Numbered from the stretch's first letter, positions 33,029 to 45,550 are shown. The stretch is DNA of 64,000 nt from Sweltsa coloradensis (GCA_024449915.1 JAMZAV010000776.1:124001-188000), one strand, 5' to 3'. The notes: generated by a model from the letters alone, not told the origin. Translations and numbers: made by a program.

Positions 33029-35740
33029 AACACAATTACATGCGGAGTGCATTTTTTTTAAAATCCTGGTTTTTGCCTATCCCTATCTGTAAAAAGTAAG
33101 TTTATTATGTTTAATAGAATATGACCTGCAATGTGGTACTTTTACAACACCAGGTTTTAAATGTTTAAGACCAAATATGTTCCAAATATGTTACGTGATA
33201 CTGTATTGAAGTTTGGAAATATATAATTTCCTGTTGTAAAACATCCCAATACTTCAAGCCCCATCTCACATGTGTGAAAAATTTGTAAAGGCCCTAGTAA
33301 GCTTATTTGGACACCTTTGACTTAAGAGGTTTTTAAAAGATTTTATTACAAAACATTTTAACAGGTGGTGTTCATTTGTTTGCTAATACCATACGTTACA
33401 GTTAGAAAGTGTACTCCTTGAATATTTGCTGTTGTACTTTATTTATTTTAAAGTTGACATGTTATTATTTAAAAATTTTGTCAAGTCACTGCCGTATTGA
33501 TTTTAAATATAATGTAAGAACAAGTTTATTATTTGAAGCCATTTCATAACTTTTATGGTTTATAGTAGGGATGACGATGATTAATCGTTAACCGATTAAT
33601 AACCGATTAATTTTTGTAACCGGTTACGCGGGCAATAACCGATTATTTTAACCGTGATATTATGTGGCCATTGTATTGTTACTCGTATTTGTACCGTTTG
33701 ACAAAAAAAATTGTACACCAACTGTTATTTTCAGAAAACTATTTTAGCTATAGTCAAGTTGTAGCTAAAGGTGTTTAGAAACTATGTCCAGAAAACCGAT
33801 TCTCAAAATTTAATTTTGAACAAGTCTTGTATATCACACTTTTGTCCAAAAATCTAAATATAATTTCCAAAAGTGAGGTTATGTCCCTCCCCAAAAAAAA
33901 TTCACATTTTTTTCTGTTATTTTAAAGACCTTCTTTCATTCAGCAAACTTTTCAGACATGTTTCTTCGACTTTCAAATTATCGGCCAGAGGCGGTACAAT
34001 AGCCTTAAATTGCTTGACATGGATTTGACAACATCCAGTTACATACTTTTGGACGGTGAAAACGCTACATTTCTACGGCAGTGGGTCCCAGAATTTTTTA
34101 ACAAACAAACACAATCGCACTTCTCTATTAAGTTCCAGGTTCTCTAGTCAAGATATGAGACAAGAATACTCACAATTGTTTAGTAAAGGAGAGAGAAGAA
34201 CCTTATTCGTTACAGCTTTCACAAATCTTAGACACCTTAAACACCTTAGAGGAGAAAGTACGAGGGATTTTTAATTAAAGGGGCATATAAAATAATGAAA
34301 ATGTAAAGTTTATTTTGGGACAGGTAAAACACAATGAAAGTGCCAAATGGCAAATGGTATATTATTTTAACTTTTAAGGAATCCAAGACTGATACGTTAC
34401 TGGTTAGTAATATTTTATTGGCCCATCATAGTGAAGATACGAGTCCATTTCTGATAGGTCGGTCGTTAGGAATTTGCTGTTGTTATAAGCACTTCTATAA
34501 TGCCGATGCCAGATGGCATGACGAATGTACAAAGGAAATCCTGTCTCTATTGGAAAACACGACAACACATGATGGCCAAGTAGGCCGATTGGGGGCATAT
34601 GAAAAGAAGGAGAAAATAAAAGTACTTCTAACAATTCTTATGACTAAAACAAAAACAATTTAACATGCAAGTCATATCCCCTTATAACAATAACAATTCC
34701 TTATGACGGTGTGGGAACTGGGCCTAAGAAAGAGAATAGTGAAAAGAAAACAGCACATGATTTCCCCCCCGTTTAAACGCATAGGGCCTTTAGAGAGCTA
34801 ATTGTGATTTACCGGTACTGATGGTGTAAATTGTAATAGTCAGAAAATTTACAAAGTCGGTTGACCTAGACTAGTATGAGGCCTATTCCATTTTGTAATG
34901 AACTACATGTTATCCTAATCATACTCCTGGTTTAAATGGGTGGGTTTATTACCAGCACTTCAGAGTTCAGACTACCCAATTTACTACGGTAGACCTAATA
35001 TATCATATCTGGCAATATATTTCAAGACGATGAGTTTACATTTCTCTCGTCAACATTCATATGCATTATGGATGCAATTCAGGAGAAATAAGATTTTTTA
35101 ATATGTATTAACACTCTATGGTATAAAACATAGACAAAAAGCAAAAACATGTATACTATTATTAGTACAAACAAATGTTTTTATTTTTGAATTATTATTT
35201 GAGTAAGCATATCAAAAGTACAAAAGATATCAAAACTAGACATTAAAAATAAGTACAAATTTAGAACAATGCAACGTTTTCTAATAATTAATAAATAATT
35301 TAAATACTGCAATACTTTGGGTTTAGAATGGAAGTCAGTACGTATGTACTTTGGGCTATTTCAGTATTTTTCAATGGTAAGAATGAAAAGATAAACATTG
35401 TCCCTTATTGTGGCCATTGAAGGGAACTGATAGAAGTTAGAACCCAAAGTACAGCACTATTTAATAAATGTATTATTGATTATTGTTAGTTAGCATTAGG
35501 AATATCATGAGCATAGCCCAGAAAAACACATCGTTAAAGAACAGTGAATAGTCCCACACGTGAGACTAATTCAAATTTACCCGTTCAAATAGTGTCATCA
35601 ATGTAACTACCAGTATTAACTAGACATTATTTTATTTACATCATGTACATAAAACTTTAACTACTTAAAGCATTTAGGCATTCTTCAACACAATAATGAT
35701 CACAATCACTTGATTAGTAAGGCACATTATTATTTATTAT
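33029..35740. other. 3' flank of the dehydratase, no gene recognised
   Basis: AT-rich. Short open frames near 34,056-34,660 have no recognisable motifs. At 33,567 TAGGGATGACGATGATTAAT, followed by repeated AACCGATTAA, looks like one end of a hAT-type element without a visible partner. Confidence 0.4.
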
Positions 35741-36439
35741 TAAGCGAGCAAAGCGAGCGTTTCCATTTGACTCTGCCGGAAAAATTAGTCACTGGTTTTG
35801 TTTTGTTTTGTTTTTTGTTTTTTTGTATTCTCACCATAACGTTCGAACGGAGGCTCGGATCGAGTTGAAATTTTGACCATCCGCAAGCTTCATTCTCGAT
35901 TGAACGCCATTAGTTTTGTGGCAAAATAGTTCAAAAAGTTAAAAAGTTACATTAAAGTTAATCGAAAGTTTTTTTTTCAAACTAAACGGCGACAAAATCT
36001 GAGATAGCCAAATCATTTAGAATGTCCGTCCGGTCACGAATATGTTAATTTTATTTTGATCCGATAAGTAGTGTAGATGGAAATTACATTATAACAAAAG
36101 TAACGTTGCCATGGCAACGAAAAGACGCGCGAAGTTTCTAATGCACTGCCACCTAGAAGTAATCAAAATACTTTCGAGGAAGCAGTCTATTATTTGTCAA
36201 CAAAGAGTTTAAATAGTTTTCCCAAGGAGTCAAGGTCCTCTAGATGGCGGTGGCTTTTATCCACAAAGTAAAGGTTTACACACGGGTTTACCCAAATACC
36301 TTGGCAATAATAAATAATATTGGAAACATGGCCCTGTGGACAGCGAACGTCGCAAATTTTAAAATTAAAAAAATGTGCAATGTGGGTCTAGCTATAGCAC
36401 GTGCTCGCTTATCAACGCGTCCAACTGAGTGTTTCCTAG
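35741..36439 (+). mobile_element. Helitron-like element, family E
   Basis: Starts T|TAAGCGAGCAAAGCGAGCG, ends ATCAACGCGTCCAACTGAGT, GTTTCCTAG|T. Near-identical to 19,669-20,389. Confidence 0.85.
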
Positions 36440-36454
36440 TTAATTTTATTATTA

Positions 36455-37316
36455 CTAGGGAAACGCCAAAGTCGTTGTTAGACGAGTGAGTGAGCTATTT
36501 GTTGAGTAACCGGTAACATTACTTTTCTTCCCCCTACCTTAGGCCTCCCTAGCCTATCTTAGGCTAAAGTTGGTGCATTATGGCCTTACAGTTGACGCGC
36601 CCTTATACCAACAAAACTTTAAAATACTATTATTTATACCAATATAATTATCAAACTTAAATGCAAATGTTCCCGGGTACTCAACACAGGACTCGCTCAC
36701 TCGTCTAACAACGACTTTGGCGTTTCCCTAGTCTAGTTGGCTAAAGCGCCCTTATAGCCGAAATGTGGGAGACGTGGGTTCAATCCCCTGGTCGGAAAAG
36801 ATTTTGTAATTCCTGGATTGTATTTTAAAAATTATTAAACATGTTTTGAAATGCATATAACGCAGTGTAGTCCATCATCTGTGACAATACTATGGAAAAT
36901 ATAGACAGTACGAAATACGTGAAAATGTTGCAAGGTTTACTCAATCTACGAGCGGAATTTGGGGGTACCTTGACGTGCAACATTCGATAAACCTTGCATG
37001 GGCACGGCATTTCACAGCCAGGTAAATAACAAACAAAAATATTTTTTCTAAATCAAAACCATCGTTGTTAAAAGAATTCCTACACATGTTAGGCCTATTT
37101 TTCAGTTAATTATTTCTTGTAGGTTTAAATCGTAATGGATTTTGCTCATTTTGTAAGCAGTTCTAAGTTACCTGGTCACGGATGTCTGTTTAAAATATCA
37201 GCTCAATCTTTTTGGTCGTTCGGCCGTATGGGACCGGACATACATTGGACACAGTCACAAGAAGGTCCAATCGAGTAGCGTTATAAAGACTTCGTTTTGC
37301 TTCGCTCACTCGTCTA
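36455..37316 (-). mobile_element. Helitron-like element, family D composite with extra 3' end
   Basis: In minus orientation the 5' end is T|TAGACGAGTGAGCGAAGC (37,299-37,316) and the 3' end is TAACAACGACTTTGGCGTTT, CCCTAG|T (36,455). A second 3' end in opposite orientation lies at 36,690-36,731, so 36,455-36,731 is an inverted pair of 3' ends. The body (AATCGTAATGGATTTTGCTC) resembles 46,690-46,946. Confidence 0.7.
36732..36800 (+). repeat. tRNA-derived sequence inside family D
   Basis: TCTAGTTGGCTAAAGCGCCC and GACGTGGGTTCAATCCCCTG give A- and B-box-like motifs. Same family as 8,095-8,190. It begins right at the internal CTAG end. Confidence 0.6.
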
Positions 37317-37324
37317 ATTATGTA

Positions 37325-37414
37325 CTAGGAAGCTTCGCAAACGCTTTTTCAGGCGCGTTGTTGGATGAGCGTAATTTTTTTTAAATTACCAGCTTCGCTC
37401 GCTACGCTCATCCA
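37325..37414 (-). mobile_element. 90-base minimal family B Helitron-like element
   Basis: It consists almost only of the two termini: CTAGGAAGCTTCGCAAACGC, the hairpin, TTGGATGAGCGTAATT and then GCTTCGCTCGCTACGCTCAT, CCA. T|T flanks are intact. Confidence 0.85.
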
Positions 37415-37858
37415 AATAGTAGTTCTACAGGCAATAATGCACAATTATTAATAATAGTTTCCAACTTTCTGGGCTTTTCTAAATGAAAACTTTTTTAGTA
37501 GAGTAAATGGGTCCCGTTAAAAAGTACAACAACATTGAATTACAAGAAGAAGGCAAATTAATTTGAACGAAAGACTACATATAAAGATCTTGAAACATTT
37601 TGGTTTTGAAATTGTCCATATAAGTAGTTTTTCCTGACAAAGAGAACAATAAAAAATACCCACACTAAACCTGAAATAATTGTTAAAGCATTCAAAACAA
37701 ATCAGAACAGTATTGATAAAGATTTGTAGCCTATATCAACTGACATGACAATTAGCCCGAAGGCCTATCAGATCACTGATTGATTACTAAAGCACAAAAT
37801 GAATTTGACGATAAATATTGAAGGACATCGATAGTTACAAGTTACAACCAGTAATTAC

Positions 37859-38288
37859 TAGGGAATGCCCAACAATATCAAAATCCATTATTGGTATTGA
37901 CAAAAAAAATAGCCAAACAATATCAATATATATCAATATTTTCTCATCTATTTTTAACACAACAATATCAACTCAGAAAATGACAAACAAAAACAGCTGT
38001 AACATAATGCGATTTTTACTAATTTAAAACGAATCAACAGTCTGTCACACAGCGACAACACAATATAGAACAAGACTGTGACTGACTGACTGACTGATCA
38101 GCGCTAGCAGCTACGATCACTCCGCTCCCCTCAGAAAAATTGCAATTTTTAATATTTGATGTGTTTTTAAATTAATTTTCACACTTTTCCATCTTCATTA
38201 AATATCGCGATGTAGAATAAAAATATCAATATCAAAAATAATTTAGTTTAGGCTATTTATCGATAATCGATATCGTTGGGCATCCCTA
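37859..38288. mobile_element. hAT-type MITE with 8-base duplication
   Basis: Left end TAGGGAATGCCCAACAATAT, right end (complement) TAGGGATGCCCAACGATATC. Flanked by GTAATTAC at 37,851-37,858 and 38,289-38,296. 430 bases, non-coding. Confidence 0.9.
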
Positions 38289-38550
38289 GTAATTACACAA
38301 AGGGTCAAGACTCAAAGAGTCATGTTTTGTACAAGTTGGTAACCGTGATAAATTAAATTTAGTTAGTTTTCAGTAGGTTTTCACAGTTTTGTTCAAGTGC
38401 GAGTTTTGGGGGGTGCAATGTAGGTCACACACACCAGTTTTATACCTTTTTATTCACTGTGCGACCAACAATTGAGTAAATATGTAACCGTCACATTCCA
38501 CATTTTGTACACTCATAGGTACCTATAATCGCTATCATAGGTATGATAGC

Positions 38551-38682
38551 TTAATAAATTCCATAGGATTTGTTGTGCGTGTCATGATCCTCTGCGTTGG
38601 ACTTCAGTATTTCGAGACACTTCTCCACAACAATGATTTCCTGCTGGACAATTTTGAAATCTTTATTGTAGACTGCCTCAAA
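38551..38682 (-). CDS. Unrecognised small protein, terminal exon
   Basis: After acceptor TTTTGTTTTCAG. Encodes FEAVYNKDFKIVQQEIIVVE and a short polar tail to a TAA stop at 38,551-38,553. Joins in phase 0 to 42,387-42,501. The whole predicted protein (exons 60,982-61,050, 43,841-44,085, 42,387-42,501, this one) is 186 residues, mostly helical and charged, with no membrane segment or catalytic motif. I do not recognise the family. Confidence 0.75.
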   Translation of the reverse strand, partial: FEAVYNKDFKIVQQEIIVVEKCLEILKSNAEDHDTHNKSYGIY

Positions 38683-38805
38683 CTGAAAACAAAACAACAA
38701 AGATTTTTTTAATATGATAGGCTACTTAGGATAGGTAGTGGCAGAGTCGATAAAGAAGTTTCCCCTTTGGGGTGGTCCCCCAACTCCCTACACATTGATA
38801 GTTAT

Positions 38806-38901
38806 ATTGAAGTAGTTCCATGAATTGTCACACAGAATCGCGTAGGACGGAATCTAACGTCCTACGCGATTCTGTGTGACAATTCATGGAACTACTTCAA
38901 T
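38806..38901. repeat. Perfect 44-base hairpin with 8-base loop
   Basis: Arms 38,806-38,849 and 38,858-38,901 are exact complements over all 44 bases (starting ATTGAAGTAGTTCCATGAAT); the loop is GAATCTAA. Imperfect pairing continues a few bases outward. No TIR-type ends or target duplication. Confidence 0.95.
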
Positions 38902-39454
38902 AAAACTACGTCACTTTTCTACTAGTAGTTAACAGTCGTTGACGACGAATGCCGTGAAACGTCAAAATATTAAATACGGTTGAATGTGTGTGAATGTTTT
39001 GGCTTAAAGCAAACTCTCTTTATTGATGAGGATATTTCTGACGTACTAGACCTAAGCCTAGGACTTAGGCCGACAAAATGTATTGTTTAATATTTCTATT
39101 AGAGAAGAATATTTAGCTTAAAATCATTACAAGAAATTATTAAAAACCAGCTCCCAAAATAATAGTGTAGGCCTACGGTAATCAATAAAACTACAAAAAA
39201 CAACGAGAAATCAACATTATAAAAAATATCAATTCTTCTTAGGCCTAGTTCTTTTATTCATTATTGATTATCGATTAAATGCCCTCAGTAAATTTGCTTC
39301 TAACATAATTCCAAAAGGATAGGCCCACCTCTACATAAAAATTACTTTCTTAAATCTATAAAGGCTTATTATTGTGTGGGTTTAGTTCAGTTCAGTTTTA
39401 TTGCACATAGGCAGAGGCAGATATGTGGTAAGAACAAATTTGCAATGCTAAAAA

Positions 39455-39665
39455 GAAAAACTTTAAATAATGAGTTATTGCACATAAAAAATGTAGCAGG
39501 TTGAAGTTCAGAGATTTCGAAGGTCCCCTAAATATTTCATCAAGATCGGAGTTGCCGTTTGACCGGTAGAGCGCAAATATATGGACAAAAAACAAACACA
39601 CAAACAAAAAACACCCTGGCTATTTTTATGAAGGTAGCAAAATTGAAGCCTTTGCAACAACAACC
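39455..39665 (-). mobile_element. Family C-like Helitron-like fragment
   Basis: AGTTCAGAGATTTCGAAGGT, CATCAAGATCGGAGTTGCCG and GAAAAAACAAACAC motifs of family C, without either terminus intact. Confidence 0.55.
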
Positions 39666-40063
39666 AATTAATAAATTGGAAAACATAATTTAAGACCAAA
39701 GACCAAAAAGACTCGGAATCATGTTCCTATTTGTTAACTAGATAGTCTGACAATGTTGACATTAACACAAATATGGACAATGCACGGTAACCGTTTATGT
39801 TGACAAAATAAAACAGTAAAATTGTTGAAATTGCTAACTCAGTTGGAAATGTCTTCATGTAGGCAACTTTGGTTTTGCATACTGATACTGCACTACCTCC
39901 AATACTTTTAGATAAGTTCATAGTTTAACTTTTATTGCACATACTAGATCACATTTTCATACAATAACTTGTATGTAAAAGTGACATATCATGTGCGCCG
40001 TGGGCGGGGGGTGGGGGGGGGGGGGGGGTATGAAGTGCGTTGCCGTGGTCAGCTAGGCGCCTA

Positions 40064-40520
40064 CAGTTTGTCTCATCTTAACTAGAGCCCGGCGTTTTGT
40101 GGGTTCAAAGAGCGCAGACAGTGGTGGTCAGGTTGTAAACCTATCACAGTTTGACAGCTGAAGTGGACTCCGCAGAGCAGTAAAGTAGTCACATCCAGTG
40201 CAACCTTGGTCTTATATCCTGTATGGGGATGATATTGATGGAGCGAGTGTAATTGAAACGTTGATCTTGCGCGGCATTATAGTAATGTAGGCGCAGCAAG
40301 AAGAGTAAACCACTAAACCCAGGCATACATACAAGTGGTTTTCGATACTCGGGAGGTTGCAACCAACTTGCATCGGATGTGATTGTACTTTTTTATTACG
40401 AAGAGGCCCATCCTTCCCGTCAAATTCGGACGGATTTACAACCTTTCATAATAGAGCAGGCGACATCCTAGTTTCTTTGAACCCTAAAACGCCGGGCTCT
40501 AGTTAAGATGAGACAAACTG
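40064..40520. mobile_element. Tc1/mariner-type MITE
   Basis: ~50-base inverted repeats: CAGTTTGTCTCATCTTAACT, AGAGCCCGGCGTTTT at the left and its complement at the right, flanked by TA on both sides (40,062-40,063; 40,521-40,522). Non-coding. Its CAGT ends are typical of the superfamily. Confidence 0.85.
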
Positions 40521-41126
40521 TAGTTAGTATGTAATACACCACTTCGAGCCCCCCCAACCCCACTAACCTACATTTCTTGAACAAGTACCAAAATATCTTG
40601 GCAATCAAACATAGATTCATTTCAGTCAACAGAATGGATTTAACTTGAAAACAAAATATTTTGCTGTCAAGTGTATTACAAAAACAATTTTCAGGGAGGT
40701 GGCTGTAAAACTTTAATCCTATATTATAAATATTGAACATAGCTTTCAAATGAAACTGTCTTATGCGCAGGTATGACTAGTTTGTGATGATATATCTGCT
40801 AAAATATTCATGTCGTTATCTGAATTAGTGTTGTATTAATTATACATAGGCCTGACATTTTTTTTTAAAATGTGCATTAGCATTACACATTCAAGGATTT
40901 AAAACAAAAATTTGCTCAGTGGTAAATAGGCCTATATGATAAATTACTAATATTATATTGTGAATTAATTTTATAATAAAATTATTACTACCACAGTAAT
41001 TATTTTCCCAGGATTAAGTAGAAAGGTTAGCAGGAAAGGGCAGTAAGCCCAAAGCACAAGGTGTCTGCCAGCCTCTACACAATAAATTGTGAGAATTAAC
41101 TAACACTCATAAAATTTACAAATAAT

Positions 41127-41584
41127 TGGATGAACGTAGCGAGCGAAGCGAAGATTCCAATTCACGACACTGGAAAAAAAAAATCCGGAATGTTTTTTTT
41201 CTTTCTTTTTGTCTTTATGTTACCACGATTCCGGCTAACCGATACTCCAATTGCGATGAAATTTTGTGAAGGCCTTCGAAATCTCTGAACTTAGAACTGC
41301 CACGATTTTGAACGCAATCGAAAAATTATTTCTCATGAAAATCGCAATTTTACGATTTTTTTCGATTTTTAAAATTTCTTCGACTTATAACACCTACATG
41401 CTTTATCCGATTGTAATAATTTTTTCACAGAACCTTAATTTTATGAATTAATATATTCGTGTGAAATTTGAGCGCAATCGAATAATTATTTCTTATGAAA
41501 ATCGCAATTTTAGGTTTTTTTCGTTTTCAAACGATTACGCCCATCCAACAACGCGCCTGAAAAAGCGTTTGCGAAGCTTCCTAG
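41127..41584 (+). mobile_element. Helitron-like element, family B
   Basis: Starts T|TGGATGAACGTAGCGAGCG, ends CCATCCAACAACGCGCCTGA, then GAAGCTTCCTAG|T. One internal unit only. Confidence 0.85.
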
Positions 41585-42386
41585 TAAATTAACACGCTAT
41601 TAATTTTTATTAACTATGTCAAGCAATTCTAAATTATGCAATAATAACAATGTAGCAGAGTTGATAGCAACTTTCATGTTAAGAGAGTATAGGACATGCG
41701 TTTTAGGCAAATTGCTGTTCGCTCGGCCTACTGACACCACAGGTGTTTGAAATTTTGAACATGTGTCACGAATGTGGAAATATAGGGCTCTGCAGTAACA
41801 CATTTCCAAATTTTGTTTTAAAATAATTTATAAAAAATAAATTAGTTTTCACGAATTTTGATTTTGTTAAAACTCCAAAATTGACTATATACGTGAATTT
41901 ATTCTGGCTGATTAAGACAAAATTTTTAAAATCAATGACTGCATGGCTGTCCATGTATGCTTGCATTGACAACTTTGCAAAGTTTCATATACGTCGAATG
42001 CATCTTGGCCGAGCGAATAGCTATTTGCTAACTGCCAAATGTGTCCTATTCCCTCTTAGAAGGGAATGAGCCAAATTCTGGCAGCTCTGCAGTACAATCC
42101 AATGGTGGCGTGACGGATTGGGCCTGGTGACGTCTCAAATTCCGAAGTTCCAAGACAACAAATTGAATGGGTCAAGGTCGACGCAGCAAGTCAACATCTA
42201 TTTTAAACTGAAAGTCTATTTGCTTCAAGAGTTGTTCAATTGTGGCAAGGCAAATTAATTTATTACGATTGGCCTTAGTCGAGTAGGCTCTTTGTACTAC
42301 CCGTACTCCATATGTCTGGTGGGCTAGAAAGCAACAGTAAAGAGATGAAACAATTGCTGCAATTCATTGACATTCATTCAGCTTAC

Positions 42387-42501
42387 CAGCTTCTTGAATG
42401 CTTTGCAGAAATCAATGTGCTGAGCTTTCAATAGAGTCTTGGCAATGTGCTCGTAGTTATTACAGATGTCGGCAATAGTCTTGAATAGGGCAACAGTATT
42501 C
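42387..42501 (-). CDS. Unrecognised small protein, exon 3
   Basis: Between CTATAG and CTG|GTAAGC. Encodes NTVALFKTIADICNNYEHIA, KTLLKAQHIDFCKAFKKL. Its first base completes a codon from 43,841-44,085 (phase 2) and it ends in phase 0. Confidence 0.8.
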
Positions 42502-42811
42502 CTATAGAAAAAATAAACTGTGAACATTCAAAAGCCATAAACACTCATCTTTACATAGACAAGATTATTATCAAACTTAAGCTTTCAATGTGTTACTTCT
42601 TTTAAACAACAAACCCAACACTGATAATTTATGAGTTATAAGCGATGGAATCAGGATTGGGGAGTAAAATATGGATTCGGTTTCAGCTCCTTTTGGACTC
42701 AGAAAACTTGATTTCATCACTTTAACTGGCTTTATCTCGTTATTACCTAGTAGGCCTACTTACACTCTACTACATCAATAAATCAAATTATTTACACATA
42801 CACTGAAGTAC

Positions 42812-42970
42812 AATTTATTTATTTCATTCTGTTAATGCATATAGTACACATAGGAATAGGATATAAGTTAACATATAAAGTTATTCCTGTTACAACAATA
42901 AAAACAATACACAAACACTGTTACAAAACCAAGCACCATGGGAAAATAAAATTTATTAGGCCAAAGTATA
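42812..42970 (-). repeat. LINE 3'-end remnant
   Basis: Resembles the split remnant at 370-983 (GTACACATAGGAATAGGATA; AACAATACACAAACACTGTT). (ATTT)-rich at its end. Confidence 0.5.
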
Positions 42971-43137
42971 GGCCTAGGTTAGAGTAAGCAAGATTTGCAT
43001 AAGAAGTTTACAGAAAGGTGTAACACGTAACAAGGGTTATCATCAGTGTTGGAGAAGAGAGTATTGTGAGTCATTACACGTTACAAAAGAGAGACCAGAG
43101 TCAGAGGTGACAAATTACTATACGCAGTAGTTTATAT

Positions 43138-43245
43138 ATTTTTTATTTATTTATTTATTTAACGTCTATCCTATGCAGTTAAAAAACTGATTTACAAAAG
43201 AGGAACAACTTAAATAAATCTAATACATAGATGCAGACACAACAA
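43138..43245 (-). repeat. LINE 3' end with (AAAT)n tail
   Basis: AACGTCTATCCTATGCAGTT, third copy of the family at 21,395 and 31,615. Confidence 0.65.
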
Positions 43246-43840
43246 TGAACTACCTACAGTTTTAAAAGGAAACACCGGTATTTGAAATTGTAACAACAAC
43301 AAAAATGTAATAACCAAATAATGTTAGAAACAAAGTCAAAAGTATAATTAAATGCAATTAATTAGGTAATGAAACAAATATAAAAAAGGGGGTGAGGGTG
43401 GGGATGGGAAAGAAAAAAAGGAAAAGAAGAGGAAAGGGAAAAAAGATTTATTAGACATAGGCCCTAGGAGATAGCTATAACACAACAACAAGCAATGGGA
43501 AAATGTGAAAAAATAAAAGGAACTGGTACTAAATGTACTGGGTGAGTTATGTGTATTTTACCTAGGCCTATGTACCCCTATAGTCCTATATCTATTTATT
43601 TGTGATAAGAATGCAAACATTAGTAGACCTACTATGTAACTAAGTGTAATGTACGTACGTAGCCTACTTGTAAGAATGTTATTTTAGTTAATTTGATGTA
43701 CCCATAAAACTGACATGTACCGTAATATACCCCAACTCAAACATTACTAGGCCTACCCGTATATCAACATTACAAAAAAAAATTGTAGCCTATAACATAC
43801 AAAAAAGTCACTAACTTGGGAAAAGATGAAGAAGACTTAC

Positions 43841-44085
43841 TCATGTAAATGTAGGGCTAATGGTAGTGAATTCTCTCCAATTTGAGTATTACAGATCTTT
43901 TGAATGTGGGGCATGTTTTCAACAACATACTGGAAATCACTTGAAACAGACTCGACCATTTTGCTGCAATGTTGAAAAGATTTGTAGAGTTCCTCTCGTT
44001 TTAATCTGAGCATTTCGTCCCTTTTCTTGGTTTTCATTTCGTATATTTCCTTTTGTAATTTCCAAATAGCACGTACTTCAAGCAT
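43841..44085 (-). CDS. Unrecognised small protein, exon 2 (charged helix)
   Basis: Between AATTTTCAG and ATGA|GTAAGTC. The first codon is ATG (MLEVRAIWKLQKEIYEMKTK), followed by KRDEMLRLKREELYKSFQHC, a strongly charged probable coiled coil, then VVENMPHIQKICNTQIGE. The ATG could be the true start, with only untranslated sequence upstream, or an internal Met joined in phase 0 to the candidate exon at 60,982-61,050. Confidence 0.8.
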
Positions 44086-44324
44086 CTGAAAATTGGAGTG
44101 TTGATTAAGGCATGGTACTACCCTAAAATAAAGACTCAGGTAATTTTCTGGCACATATACAGTTGAGATGGTAAATTTGAAAAATTGGGTGTTGCTGGAC
44201 ACTAATTAATGTGAATGGGGCAATGCCCTTTTCTAGTAACCTATTCAATGCAATGTGTTAAAACAATAAAATAAATAAATAAAATAAATAAGCCTACCAT
44301 AGACACCCGCAAAGTGGGTGAAGT

Positions 44325-44365
44325 TCAAGTTCTTTATTTATCCATAGATTTATACATAAGTACAA
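44325..44365 (-). repeat. LINE tail-like remnant
   Basis: TTCAAGTTCTTTATTTATCC, ATAGATTTATACATAAGTAC resembles non-LTR tails. Very short. Confidence 0.3.
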
Positions 44366-44582
44366 AATGGATATCGTCATATCTACTAGGCCCTACTAAG
44401 ATTAAAGTACCGTATAGGATGTAGTAATAAAATATAATATAAGATTTAATCAATAATAAATAACTAGAGAAATATGTCCAAAAACAAAGAGTCAGTAAGG
44501 CCTACTGTTAGATGTAGCCCTACTTCCAAGAAAATGTCTTACTAGGTCTAACCTTTGAGTATATAACCATCCTAAGGTCTAA

Positions 44583-45303
44583 CTAGGAAGCTAAACACTT
44601 TTCAGGCGCGTTGTTGGATGAGCGCAATTGGTGCATTGAGATGCCAGGTGTTATGCAGATTATCTGTAAAAAAAACATTACTAGGCCTATGTCGATAAAA
44701 TTAAAAAAAAAAAAAATCGTAATTTTAAAAAATGAAAAAAATCGTAAAATTTTGATTTTTATAAGAAATAATTTTTCGATTGCTCTCAAATTTCACAATA
44801 ATATATTGATTCATAAAATTAAGGTTCTGTGAAAATATCATTAAAATCGAATAAAGCATGTAGGTGTTATAAGTCGAAGAATTTATTTTTTTAATGAAAA
44901 ATTGTAAAATTGCGATTTTCATAAGAAATATATTTTTGATTGCGCTAAAATTTCACTCAAATATATTAAAATTCATAAAGTTAAGGTTCTGTGAAAAAAT
45001 AATTACAATCGGATAAAGCATGTAGGTGTTATAAGTTAAAGAATTGTTTAAAAATAAAAATAAATCGTAAAATTGCGATTTTTATGAGAAAATTTTTCAA
45101 TCGCGCTCAAAAACGTGGCAGATCCAAGTTCAGAGATTTCGAAGGCCTCCATGAAATTTCATCGCAATTGGAGTATCGGTTTAGCCGGAATCGTGTAAAC
45201 GAACACACAATAATACAAACATAAAAAAAGAAAGAAAAACATTCCGGATTTTTTCTCCAGTGTAGTAGAATGGAATCTTCGCTTTGCTCGCTACGCTCAT
45301 CCA
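44583..45303 (-). mobile_element. Helitron-like element, family B
   Basis: CTAGGAAGCTAAACACTTTT at the left (hairpin partly deleted), CGCTACGCTCATCCA at the right. Three internal units. It carries a TAGGCCTA at 44,683-44,690 at a site where the related 12,727 copy has plain TA. Confidence 0.8.
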
Positions 45304-45368
45304 ACAACAATGAACAATGTACAGTATACAAACAGATTGTGAGTACCACAAATGTATGTATCTATTTA

Positions 45369-45550
45369 CTAGGGAAACGCCAAAGTCGTTGTTAAACGAG
45401 TGAGTGAGCCATGTATTGAGTACCCTGTATCATTCCCCATACTGGGCTAGATCCAGCCTTAGGTATAGGGGAGGAAAGGGGATGTTTCCAGGTACCTACT
45501 CAACACATGGCTCACTCACTCGTTTAACAACGACTTTGGCGTTTCTCTAG
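45369..45550. mobile_element. Family D inverted pair of Helitron-like 3' ends
   Basis: CTAGGGAAACGCCAAAGTCG at the left and GACTTTGGCGTTTCTCTAG at the right, with ~60-base arms (GTTGTTAAACGAGTGAGTGA) and a short loop. Both ends are the CTAG type; no 5' end is present. Confidence 0.75.

Noticed and set aside
34056..34663. Two plus-strand open frames of 72 and 109 codons
   Set aside because: No recognisable motif, no splice signals in agreement, AT-rich composition like the flanks.
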